Below, in pieces: positions 54,949 through 64,000 of a stretch of DNA of 64,000 nt. Positions within the stretch are counted from its first letter, which is position 1; every line of letters starts with the position of its first letter. The stretch is from assembly GCF_002234675.1 (NCBI RefSeq), contig NC_019877.2:2201041-2265040 (forward strand), in the 5' to 3' direction. Both the position numbers and the translations under genes were made by a program. The stretch is from Oryzias latipes. Lineage: Eukaryota; Chordata; Actinopteri; Beloniformes; Adrianichthyidae. The notes under the pieces were generated by a model. The model worked only from the letters and a program-made list of their open reading frames with translations. It was not told the DNA's origin and made no database searches.

Positions 54949-55196
54949 CAATAGTCTACTAAACTTCTCCAAACACGTCATTACTTTTTCAGATCTAGTT
55001 GCATTTGCCTTAAATGTCACTTTTTATTCTGACTAAAAAGGTTTAGTCAGGCAGTGACCTTTACTTATTATTATTCAATCACATATAGAATGATATATAA
55101 TGACAGTCAACAATCATTTTATTCAATACATTTTTTTAAAACACTGCTAAATTTATTATTTGTAATATTGATCAAATATGATAAAGACAGACTTAC

Positions 55197-55330
55197 CTTC
55201 TGCTGTTGCTGGTTCAAAGAGGCTTGTGGTTGACAGGTGCTTGTTGAACAAGTTTTTGCTCAGATGCTAAAAGTTTCTACGTTGACTCCTTTTAAATGCA
55301 TTGGAATGAAACCTGATTGGACGATGCAAA
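55197..55330 (-). promoter_or_regulatory. A2 promoter and noncoding first exon
   Basis: On the minus strand CCAAT lies at 55320-55316, the TATA-like ATTTAAAAG at about 55297-55289 and the donor CAGAAG|GTAAGT at 55197. The layout and most bases match 5369-5494 upstream of A1. The intron to the A2 start codon is about 1.6 kb and holds the hAT element. Confidence 0.65.
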
Positions 55331-55609
55331 GACCGACGTGTCATTAGCTGCTTATTTTTCTTACAGACATTTTAAATATCTTTGTCTTGCACACTTCTTT
55401 TTAATGTTGTGCTGTTAAACAGACAGTTTCTGTTTTTCTTCACAATATTATAAATTATATTATAAAATTATTATTTAAGCCAGATATTCAAATGAAAAAA
55501 ATTTCACTCCTTAAAAGTCAACTAAGAAGAATAGAAGAAAGTCCACAACTGGAGAGGCTGTTCAACTAAAAACAAAAAACAGGATGAGGTCATTTTTGGT
55601 AAAAAATGA

Positions 55610-55760
55610 TTGATACTGATTTTTTAGTCCCGGTTTACCAACACAGCAACCCCCACTTATAGCTTTGACAAAGAAAGATGGACAGAAGCCAATTAAACAT
55701 TTAGAGGAATGTGAAAACCTGTTTGGCTTCATCTCTGGTCCTCAATTGTTCATGTTTGTG
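55610..55760 (+). mobile_element. Gypsy fossil upstream of A2
   Basis: The fragment reads KPIKHLEECE and then a deleted version of the sequence at 5785-5915. It corresponds in position to the fossil upstream of A1 and marks the other end of the duplicated block. Confidence 0.55.
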
Positions 55761-55794
55761 TTAAATACTTCGGATGCAGGTCATCCATTATGTT

Positions 55795-56074
55795 TGTTTT
55801 GAGTTGAGTTGTTTCAAAAATTGGGTACAAGGGTGTTGTTTAATTCCAGTGTTAAAAGGTTTAGCATAGTGTTCTCTTTAGGAATGCTGCCACATAACAT
55901 TTCAGTGGAGTGATTGACAAATGTGGTGGAAAACTTGCTTTCTTACAGTTTATGATGTGACAAGAAAGTTTCAGACAGAATGTTCTTATTCTGTGCAGAC
56001 AGCAGCTCAGTCCCCCCAGGAAACATTCACACAAAGTTCAGACTAAGACTGTTGATGGGAAGGGTTTGTCAGTG
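55795..56074. repeat. Local dispersed repeat, left half
   Basis: Matches 10800-10960 (agtggagtgattgacaaatg, gactaagactgttgatggga). Its continuation (ttctgtacctttagacag and onwards) is found at 62806-62950, so 6.7 kb is inserted within it. Confidence 0.7.
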
Positions 56075-57263
56075 CAGTGTTTCTCAAACTTTTTCTTTTG
56101 TTCCCCCTTTTGAAAGAGGAAAAATGTTCATCCCACCCCAGCACAAAACTATGACAAAATAAGCCAGAAACGTTCAACTTTAATACCATACCAAAATCTT
56201 AAACATTCCTGCTACTAGAGACTAGAAAAAAATAAAATAAAGGATCATTCACTTTGTATGTTCTCAAACTGTGGGGCGCTCCTCCTTCTCCAGGGTCAAA
56301 GGCTGATCTTCACTTCCCCGTTCGAGCCTCCAGATCGGGTTAAAAAAAAACAGTGCAAAAAAACAGTCTCAGTGTTCTAAGATGAACTTTCTTTATTAAA
56401 TTTTTAACAATTTTTTCACTCCAAAAACGGCAACTGTCATGCGAGATCAGACAACTTGGTTTCAATGCGCACGCATGTACACACACACACACACACATCT
56501 CACAACCAGTGACATGCAGTCAGGTGAGGCAAGTGAGGCAGAGCCTCACCTGTCATGATCGTGATAAAATAGAAAAAGGTAAATTAAGTAAATATTATTT
56601 TCCACTGATCTGTGTTAAATATACATTTTCAGTCAAATCAGCACGTTTTTCACAGTTTCTGAGGTTAAAATCGCCGAATTTGAGTGTTGCGCGATCTCAG
56701 ACGGAGCGGAAACTTCGGGTGAGGCTCGGGAGCGCTGTACCTCATGTCTGACTGTAGGACTCAGTAACAGAGACGTGCGCTGAAAACGCTGCTGTACGCC
56801 CACAGAAAAAGCTTCAGGTGAGGCATGCCTCACTAGCAGGGGGCAGACGTGAAAAAGACTAAGAACGTCTGTGCAGCAGCAACTCTCATATCCTGTTCAC
56901 AACAGTAAACAGATTAACTAACCCTCCAACCCAGCTACCAATAGAACTGCTTTGCACACCTAAATGTAATGAGTTTGCTGTATTTTCAAATGACAAGGTT
57001 CAGGGCATTAAAAAAGCCATCAACTCCACAACACATATGACTATCCAACGGCCACGTACTCACTCTAAGCTGACTCACTTTGCACCTGTCACTGACCAAA
57101 CTGTCCAAGAGACCATCACCCGTCTGAGCTCGTCTACATGCTGCCTTGATGTGTTACCCACTAGATTTCTTAAGTCTGTCCTGAACAGTGTGTTGCCATC
57201 AATTACTCAAATAGTTAACACGTCTCTTCAATCTGGAGTATTTCCCAAGGCCTTAAAAACTAC

Positions 57264-57497
57264 GGCGGCCGACTCATGATCGTAAGATTGCAGGTTCGAT
57301 TCCCGCCTTGCACGCCCATGAGTCGAAGTGTCCTTGGGCAAGACACTGAACCCCACCTTGCCCCTGGTGGGAGGTTGGCGCCAGTGTTCGGCAGCGGAGC
57401 CGCCATCAGTGTGTGAATGTGTGTGTGAATGTGTACTTTGGGCCTTCGTAAGAAGGTAGAAAGCGCTATATAAGTATACGCCATTTACCATTTACTG
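57264..57497 (+). mobile_element. tRNA-derived SINE inside L2
   Basis: The head ggcggccgactcatgatcg and gcaggttcgattcccgcc (B-box) are followed by gtgtccttgggcaagacact and the tail cgctatataagtatacgcc ending in atttaccattta. The insertion replaced about 40 bases of L2 sequence. Confidence 0.85.
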
Positions 57498-57974
57498 TAC
57501 TGAATAATTACAGACCTATCTCTAATTTGCCGTTTTTAGGAAAAGTCCTTGAAAAAGTTGTCTACCAACAGCTCACTGACTTTTTTCTTATTAAACAATT
57601 CATTTGATGTTTCCAGTCAGGTTTTAAATCCCATCATAGCACAGAAACTGCTCTTATCAAGGTAACCAACGACATCCGCCTGAACACTGATGATGGTAAA
57701 GTCTCTGTCTTAATCCTGCTAGACCTGAGTGCTGCCTTTGATACTGTTGATCATGGGATCCTTTTGCACAGACTCCAAGACTGGGTTGGCATCTCTGGAT
57801 CTGCCCTAAGTTGGCTCAAGTCTTATCTGGAAGACAGGAAGTATTTTGTTGAAATTGGGAGTTGTGTCTCAGACTACATGGGCTTGACTTGTGGTGTGCC
57901 CCAGGGATCGATCTTGGGACCCCTTCTGTTCAACCTCTACATGCTGCCACTAGGGCAGTTAATACGCAGTAATA

Positions 57975-60544
57975 CTCAACTCAACTCAACTCAACTTTAT
58001 TTATAAAGCACTTTAAACAGAACAAGGTTCACCAAAGTGCTGAACAATACAAAAATTAATAAAAGCACATGAAAATATAAAGCATAAAACACATAAAATA
58101 GGTCCGGATTCCAACTCAGTTAAAAGCCAAAGTGAAAAAATATGTTTTAAGAGTAGATTTAAAAATACTGAGTGAGTTTATCTGTCTGAGGTACAGGGGC
58201 AATTCGTTCCAGATTTTTGGTCCGAAGACTGAGAAGGCTCGGTCACCTCTCAGTTTTCTCCTGGTCTTCGAGACGACCAGCTGTGTCTGATTTGTTGACC
58301 TAAGGGAGCGGGGGGGATTGTACACCTGAATCAGGTCAGACAAATATTTTGGGGCGAGTCCATGGAGACATTTAAAAACAAATAGGAGAATTTTAAAATC
58401 AATGCGTAAGCGAACTGGGAGCCAGTGAAGAGATGCTAAAATGGGAGTGATATGTTCTTGTTTCCGTGTACCAGTTAGAAGACGGGCAGCAGCATTTTGA
58501 ACTAACTGCAAACGAGCAAGTAATTTCTGGGAAAGCCCAACATAGAGAGCATTACAGTAGTCCAAACGTGTTGAAATAAAAGCATGGATTAAAATCTCAA
58601 AGTCATGGCGGGAGAGGAGAGGTTTAACCTTGGCCAGTTGTCTCAGGTGAAAAAAACTGGATTTCACCACTGAGTTTATATGAGCATTAAAAGTTAAATT
58701 GCTATCCAGTTTCACACCTAGACTTGTTGCTGTCTGTTTCAGGTGATCATTTAAAACGCCTAAGTCGACATGTGCCTTAGAGACATCACTTGGACCAAAT
58801 AGCAGAACCTCTGTTTTTTCCTGGTTTAAGTGCAGGAAGTTACATGACATCCATGTCTTAATGTCATCAAGACATTCTAGTAACTGGTGAGCAGAATATG
58901 CTTCTTCCTGTTTTAACGGTATGTAAATCTGACTGTCGTCAGCATAGAGGTGGAATGAAATCCCATGTTTGCGGAGAATAGACCCAAGTGGAAGCAGGTA
59001 CAATGAAAAAAGAAGAGGCCCCAGAACAGAGCCCTGAGATACACCACATGTGAAAGTTGCTCTACGGGATTCTGCACGTCCAAGACGGACACAGAAGCTC
59101 CTCTCATTTAAATAAGATCTGAACCATTCTAAAGCACTACCTCGAAGACCCACCCAGCTTTCCAGACGAGACAAAAGGATTTGGTGGTCAACTGTGTCGA
59201 ATGCAGCTGCCAGATCGAGCAGAACCAAAACAACATGGTGACCGGCATCCGATGTTAGAAAAATGTCATTTGAAACCCTCAATAGCGCAGACTCGGTACT
59301 GTGACGGGGTTTAAATCCTGACTGAAACACCTCAAGGATGCTGTTCTCCTCTAAAAACGTTGTTAACTGGCAGTACACAATTTTCTCCAAAACCTTCGAA
59401 AGGAAGGGGAGCTTAGAAATTGGTCTAAAGTTTGACAAAATGGAGGAGTCCAGGCCAGGCTTTTTAATAAGTGGTGTTACTACTGCATGTTTGAAGCACG
59501 AAGGCACACTCCCATGAATTAAACTGCCGTTAATTAAATCGAGAACATAGGGAGCCAGAGTGGGAAATACTTCTTTAAAAAGACGAGGTGGAACTGGATC
59601 ATTGGGAGATCCTGATGGCTTCATCTGACTAATTAATTTTTCCAAGTAAGACAGACTGACATGCTCAAACCGGTGGAGAACAGTAGAACATGAGGTGGAG
59701 ACGGAGTGACTGAAAGAGGGGGGGCTAATGAGGGTCCTAATGTTCTTGATTTTATCAATAAAAAAGGTCATAAACATCTCACAAACCTCAGTTGAGTTCT
59801 CAAGAGAGACCGGTTGTGGAACATTTAAAACAGAGTTAATGGTTTTAAATAAAACCCGAGGATTGTGCTGGTTGCTTGCAATGATGTCTGAAAAATGTTT
59901 AGTTTTAGCAGCCTTCATGGTCTTTTGATAAGATCGCCAGCTGCCTCTCAACAACTGGAAGGAAACTTGCAGCCGGTCTTTCTTCCATTTCCGCTCGGCT
60001 CTCCTGCACTCTCGCCTGACGGCACGAGTGGTCTCATCTAACCAGGGCTCAGACCTCAACCTGGAGAGCCTTGTTTTTAGTGGAGCTACACTGTCTAAAA
60101 CAGTTTGACAGGTTGAATACAAGCAGGATGACATGTTCTCAACATCTGAATTGCAGCTCTGATGTTCTGGTAAAATGATGGTAGAGTTAAAAGCTGCAGA
60201 GAATTGTGCGGCCGTATGGGAGTTAATAGTGCGACTGCATAAAAAAGGGGCTGGAAATTTAACTGTGTGACATGGCAGCTGTACATTAAACAAAACAGGC
60301 ATGTGGTCAGAAAACAAAGCATCACAGATTTCAAGGTCGAAAGTTGTTAAGCCATGGGTTAAAATTAAGTCAAGTGTGTGACCATGTTCTTGCGTAGGGG
60401 CAGACACAAGTTGAACAAGATTAAAAGAGTTGATAAGATTCAAAAAGTCTCTGGCCGGTGCTTTATCAGGACAGCAGACATGAATATTAAAATCCCCAAC
60501 TATCAAAATTCTGTCATATTTTGGCATTATTCCAGCCATAATAA
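57975..60544 (-). mobile_element. L2 LINE, 5' truncated, inserted in another L2
   Basis: The 3' end is at the left, with (ctcaa)n, the inverted gttgagttgag tail, then the inverted 3' UTR. The 5' end is truncated in the endonuclease domain near 60544. The pentamer taata at both junctions is compatible with a short target duplication. The open frame inside is still uninterrupted, so it is younger than the L2 it disrupts. Confidence 0.85.
58116..60544 (-). CDS. L2 endonuclease-reverse transcriptase, N-terminally truncated but open
   Basis: About 808 codons remain open. The endonuclease C-terminal half (RILIVGDFNIHV, HTLDLILTHG, FSDHMPVLFNV) leads into a linker and the RT domain. The RT domain has SNFRPISKLPFLSKVLEK, VLLDLAAAFDTVDH, GVSQGSVLGPLLF and the catalytic HLYADDSQIYIP. 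The C-terminal region has FISTRLDYCNALYVGLS and LHWLPVRLRIDFKIL. Having lost its 5' UTR, promoter and the endonuclease start, the copy cannot move itself. Confidence 0.85.
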
Positions 60545-62015
60545 CATATCTTATCACAACTATGCAGATGATACTCAGATCTATGTGTCACTGACAACAG
60601 GTGAATATGGGCCGGTGGATTCACTCAGCCACTGCCTCCAACAGATCAGCGCGTGGATGCAGAACAACTTTCTCCAGCTAAACTCAAACAAGACCGAAGT
60701 TATTATTTTTGGCCCACAGAAACAAAGAGAAAGAGTCAGTAGCTACCTTCATTCTCTGTCTCTAAAACCCTCAAATCAAGTCAGAAATCTAGGGGTAATC
60801 ATGGACTCTGACCTGAACTTTAACAGCCATATCAAGTCAGTAACATCAGCGGCATTTTACCATCTGAAAAACATTGCCAAAATCAAAAACAGTGTCAAAG
60901 CGAGACCTGGAGATACTTATTCATGCATTTGTCTCCAGTAGGTTAGACTACTGTAACGGCCTGCTCACCGGCCTCTCCAAACGAGCTGTAAAACAGCTTC
61001 AGTACATCCAGAATGCTGCTGCTCGAGTCCTGACCAAAACCAGGAAGTATGATCACATTAGTCCTGTGTTCAGGTCTCTGCACTGGCTCCCTGTACCTCA
61101 AAGAATAGACTTCAAAGCAGCTCTGCTTGTGTACAAGTCTCTCCATGGCCGAGCACCAAAGTACATCTCTGACATGTTAGTGCCATATGAACCATCTCGT
61201 ACTCTGAGGACCTCAGGGGCCGGCCTCCTGTTGATTCCCAGAGTCAGAACTAAACAAGGGGAATCAGCGTTTCAATATTCTGCAGCTAAAATCTGGAACA
61301 GCCTCCCTGAAGGCGTAAGACAGGCCTCTTCTGTGTTCATGTTCAAATCTAGACTTAAAACATTTCTGTTTAGCCGTGTATATGACTGAAAGGTCCTATC
61401 TGCACTTTTCTTTCATTTCCTTCCTTTCTTTTTAAATCAATTTCAATTTTTTTTCTTTTCTTTTAAAGTAAATTTTACGTTGATTATTTCTATGATGTAT
61501 TGTGATTTTAATGCATTTTTCTGTTTTGTGAAGCACCTTGAATTACTTTGTGTACAAATTGTGCTATACAAATAAACTTGCCTTGCCTAAAGAAACAGAA
61601 CTTGAAGTTGGAAAAATACCAGAAATAGTTACTGGTGGGCAAATGTGTGCTGAACACATCTGAGTACTTTAATTTGTTTACAGTACATATGAATAATTTA
61701 TACACAAGATTTGTGTTCTATCCATGTCTATACAAGACAAATTATATGTAGGACAAATATGTTCTTGTATGTATTTTATAAGCTGTTAGCTGTTGTTGGA
61801 TGAATGGTGAAATATTCAGTTCGTGCAATTGTAAATCTGACTCCAGAGGAGTCAGTGCCTCACCAGCCATTGACCTCAATGCACGTCACTGCTCACAACA
61901 CATGCTTTTCTCCATTCTTCAACAAATCTGATCACAGTAGCAGAGAGAGGCAGGTGTAGGTATCCAATCCGTACCGGCCACGTCTGCGAAATCCGGTTGG
62001 CCCAACTGTCTGAAC

Positions 62016-62092
62016 ACATAGTTATTGTTGTTAACGGCGGCGTTACCCTTCTTTTAAGACTTTTAAACCGGCGTTAACAACAATAACTATGT
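62016..62092. repeat. Near-perfect 25-bp inverted repeat (hairpin)
   Basis: Arms 62016-62040 and 62068-62092 pair at 24 of 25 positions (left arm starts acatagttattgttgttaac). The spacer is 27 bases. It lies in noncoding hAT sequence and its function is unknown. Confidence 0.9.
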
Positions 62093-62197
62093 CTTCAAAT
62101 GTCCCAGTTAGAATTGGGTTATTGTGAGTGACGCAAGACCCGCATTTTTTTTTTATGTTGCGCCATGAAAAAATCTCTGATGTCCAAACATTATTAC

Positions 62198-62743
62198 TGT
62201 CATGGTGCCTCTGTCAGACTCCTCCCCCTCTCCCCTCTGCTTGGCCTAATTCACCGCAGCTGCCGCCACTCAACTCATCAGCCTGCCAGATCTTCATAAG
62301 GAGCTCCAGGACCAATATTCTATGCGAGTTCGTTGCCTCTAATGGTGCTTAGTCTGGCCTCTGTTCATCTCATGTGAAGAATCACTCGTCTTCGTCTCAC
62401 GAACCTTTTGTCCTGTTCCAGAAATACCTACTCCCACGAGTGGACGGCAAAGCTGATTCCCCGAGCAGAAAACCTCCTGAAACTCACCTTCTCAGTGGAG
62501 CCTTTGGTCGGACATCAAGTCTCGTCTCAAGCCACAGCTGGACCCTCAAGCTACGCCTCAAGCCATCGACGCCCCTCTGGTTTCGCCTCAAACCCACAGA
62601 CCCTCTCCAGCCACGTCGCCTCCCTGCCGCATCAAAACAATCTCACCAGCGGAACTAATAAATCATTTATTTACATCTACTCACCTCCTGTCCTCCTTCC
62701 GGGTTCCAGCATCTGGGTCTGCCAAGCCTAATCAGTCATGACA
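62198..62743 (+). mobile_element. Solo LTR, Sushi-type
   Basis: It begins tgtcatggtgcctctgtcag and ends aatcagtcatgaca, 546 bp. The flanks attac and attcc match at 4 of 5. It is closest to the LTRs at 44942 and 15665. It lies inside the right part of the outer hAT. Confidence 0.8.
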
Positions 62744-62805
62744 ATTCCTCCCTCCTCCCCTCCCAGCCTTCTCCCACCCGATGACTCGCGGTTTGAGAAC
62801 CACTG

Positions 62806-62950
62806 TGTTATGGGAAGGACGTGATGTTCACATGTATGTTCTGTACCTTTAGACAGAAAAACCTTCAAATCCGTTCATAAAAAAGTGCATGTCTTCTGTT
62901 CTGGAGATTTCTACAGGTCAGACTGTTGTCAGAGTTGTTTGGTCTCCTTA
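62806..62950. repeat. Local dispersed repeat, right half
   Basis: Continues the unit broken at 56074. It shares ttctgtacctttagacag, cttctgttctgg and gtttggtctcctt with the copies at 20.9 and 40.1 kb. It is interrupted again by the MITE at 62951 and resumes at 63639. Confidence 0.65.
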
Positions 62951-63635
62951 AGGCCCGTTCACACCGGGACGAATTTCGCCCGCGATTTTCGCCGACATTT
63001 AACGCCTCGTGACTAAACAAAGGGCACCAATGTGAGTGTGCACACCGACACGAAAAAACGGCACGCGTCAAAACGTCTTTTTAAAAAACGCCTCGGGTTC
63101 GTTTTTTTGGTTCGACGCGCTGCGTCGAAAACTACACGACCAATGAGAACAGCGCTTTTGCACACGTGTCTGGAGCTTCTGAAGTTACAGTAAAACACAA
63201 CTTGGGGGCGCTCAAACATCAAACTGCCTTTCTGAGCACACATACCAGCGAAGAAGATAGACGCCAAGTAGCGTCTACACTGCCACGACGAAATAATGAC
63301 GGACATTCTAAAATATCCCCGAACCAAGCACCTGTTAGAGCTACTGGTGCTTGAAATATTCATGTTTTCTTTGTATGATTCTGACAAGCGCGTAAATACT
63401 TGCTCTCTTCTTCTGAGCGAAAAGCGACTTTAAGAAGCGTAAAGTTGTGCAGCGCCACCTTGTGTACAGGAGTATTTCTGTTTTACATTACGCGCCATCT
63501 AATGTCAAGGGATGAAATTCCATGTTCACTCGGCTCATCGTCAGCGAAAATCGCCTGGGTGTGAACACAAAAAACGTGGCGAAAAGGGCTGGCGAATAAC
63601 GCCTGGCGAATATTCGTCCCGGTGTGTACGGGCCT
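62951..63635. mobile_element. MITE with TTA target duplication (PIF/Harbinger-like)
   Basis: The termini aggcccgttcacaccgggac and, inverted, aggcccgtacacaccgggac are flanked by TTA on each side (62948-62950 and 63636-63638). Inner repeats such as aatttcgcccgcgattttcg near the left and aatattcgccaggcg near the right extend the inverted repeat. It has no coding capacity, and its 685 bp are more GC-rich than the surroundings. Confidence 0.8.
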
Positions 63636-63638
63636 TTA

Positions 63639-63840
63639 GATTAGCTTTATTTAATCTTTTAAAACAAGTATTTGTTAAACTCCTAATGAAACATTTCCAC
63701 CACAAAGAGAAGTCGAACCCTCCTGCTTGGAGTTTAACGGGGAGCCAGGTCTGTCCACACTTCCCCTTCTTGTCAGGGTTGAAGGGGATTTGCCCCTACC
63801 TGGCTTTCTGCCAGCTCTGCCAGCTGATCGAGTCACTGAA
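63639..63840. repeat. Distal block of the local repeat
   Basis: Homologous to 40280-40460 (aaacatttccaccacaaaga, tttgcccctacctggctttc). Noncoding, and it reaches close to the window end. Confidence 0.6.
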
Positions 63841-64000
63841 AACGTTATGTGTCAAAAGGTGAGACTCTTTTGGCACAGACCATGTCTGTACATTAACTTA
63901 ACGTTGAAACTGGACGCCCCTAAAGTGAGAATCCTTTTCGGTGTAACATTGAAAATCCTCCTTTAAATTTGATAATAAAGAAGTAACAAACCTTAAAACA

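Larger units (their letters stand above)
56890..61586 (+). pseudogene. L2 LINE reverse transcriptase, interrupted twice
   Basis: The plus-strand pieces are 56890-57263, 57498-57974 and 60545-61586. The first encodes the region before RT (SSTCCLDVLPTRFLK). The second encodes the RT core (NYRPISNLPFLGKVLEK, LLDLSAAFDTVDH, GVPQGSILGPLLFNLY). The third starts with the catalytic YADDTQIY and runs to the C-terminus (SRLDYCNGL, LHWLPVPQRIDFKA) and the 3' tail at 61586. A SINE splits the first gap and a second L2 in opposite orientation splits the RT between GQLIRSN and YADD. Endonuclease is missing. Confidence 0.88.
56507..61891. mobile_element. Inner hAT element with perfect 8-bp target duplication
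   Basis: The ends are cagtgacatgcagtcagg and, inverted, cagtgacgtgcattgagg. The flanking 8-mer ctcacaac is identical at 56499-56506 and 61892-61899, which fixes the boundaries. It contains an interrupted L2 (56890-61586). What is left of its own sequence is about 400 bases at the left and 300 at the right, noncoding. Confidence 0.88.
56075..62805. mobile_element. Outer hAT-type element carrying other insertions
   Basis: The left end cagtgtttctcaaacttttt and, inverted, the right end cagtggttctcaaaccgc form degenerate hAT-like termini. The flanking 8-mers tgtcagtg and tgttatgg agree poorly (5 of 8). The host sequence on either side is one interrupted repeat, which independently supports insertion. 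No transposase of its own is recognised. Confidence 0.55.

Noticed and set aside
10305..57497. tRNA-like sequences at 10.5, 39.1, 48.8 and 57.3 kb
   Set aside because: Each continues into a SINE body and tail, and none folds as a full tRNA with acceptor stem. They are not counted as tRNA genes.

Overview
The window is nuclear DNA from a fish, very probably a percomorph teleost. The evidence is the repeat content: Rex3/RTE and L2 LINEs, Sushi-type and other Ty3/Gypsy elements, abundant hAT elements, Tc1, piggyBac, tRNA-headed SINEs and a decayed tyrosine-recombinase retroelement. Genes carry eukaryotic GT-AG introns, and there are no bacterial-style operons. The species cannot be named from the sequence alone.

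Only three loci look like host genes. Two are paralogues on the minus strand, A1 (2658-4724, 688 aa) and A2 (51470-53599, 709 aa). Each has one long intron-less coding exon, a noncoding first exon and a recognisable CCAAT/TATA-like promoter. The third, B (27690-28783, plus strand, 330 aa in two coding exons), is a long coiled coil interrupted by a hydrophobic hairpin. None of the three shows a signal peptide. The shared plan of long helices around one short hydrophobic or Gly-rich segment recalls two-component alpha-helical pore-forming proteins (the ClyA/HBL/XaxAB group). This is an inference from pattern, not a homology result, and it is the most interesting lead here. A1 and A2 are near identical at both ends but almost unrelated in the middle, which is where the hydrophobic segment lies.

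Everything else is mobile DNA. 1-2.1 kb: a LINE fragment carrying a solo LTR. 5.8-11.7 kb: hAT elements, two inverted fragments of a tyrosine-recombinase gene, a SINE and a local dispersed repeat. 11.86-14.97 kb: a nearly complete Rex3/RTE LINE with a perfect 13-bp target duplication. 15.7-20.4 kb: a solo Sushi LTR abutting a decayed Gypsy element. 20.6-25.2 kb: more copies of the dispersed repeat. 25.25-27.26 kb: a decayed piggyBac element just upstream of gene B. 29.5-38.3 kb: an intact, very young Gypsy element with equal-length, apparently identical 1,245-bp LTRs and a PNMA-like Gag. 38.4-50.6 kb: a patchwork of LTR, hAT, L1, chromovirus, Tc1 and SINE fragments. 56.1-62.8 kb: a deeply nested stack of hAT inside hAT, containing an L2 that itself carries a SINE and an opposite-strand L2. 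62.95-63.64 kb: a MITE with TTA duplications.

A1 and A2 lie in one duplicated block. Their 3' flanks, promoters, first exons and an upstream Gypsy fossil all correspond, so an ancestral unit of about 4-5 kb was duplicated. The ~46 kb between them, with gene B inside, has since filled with transposons.
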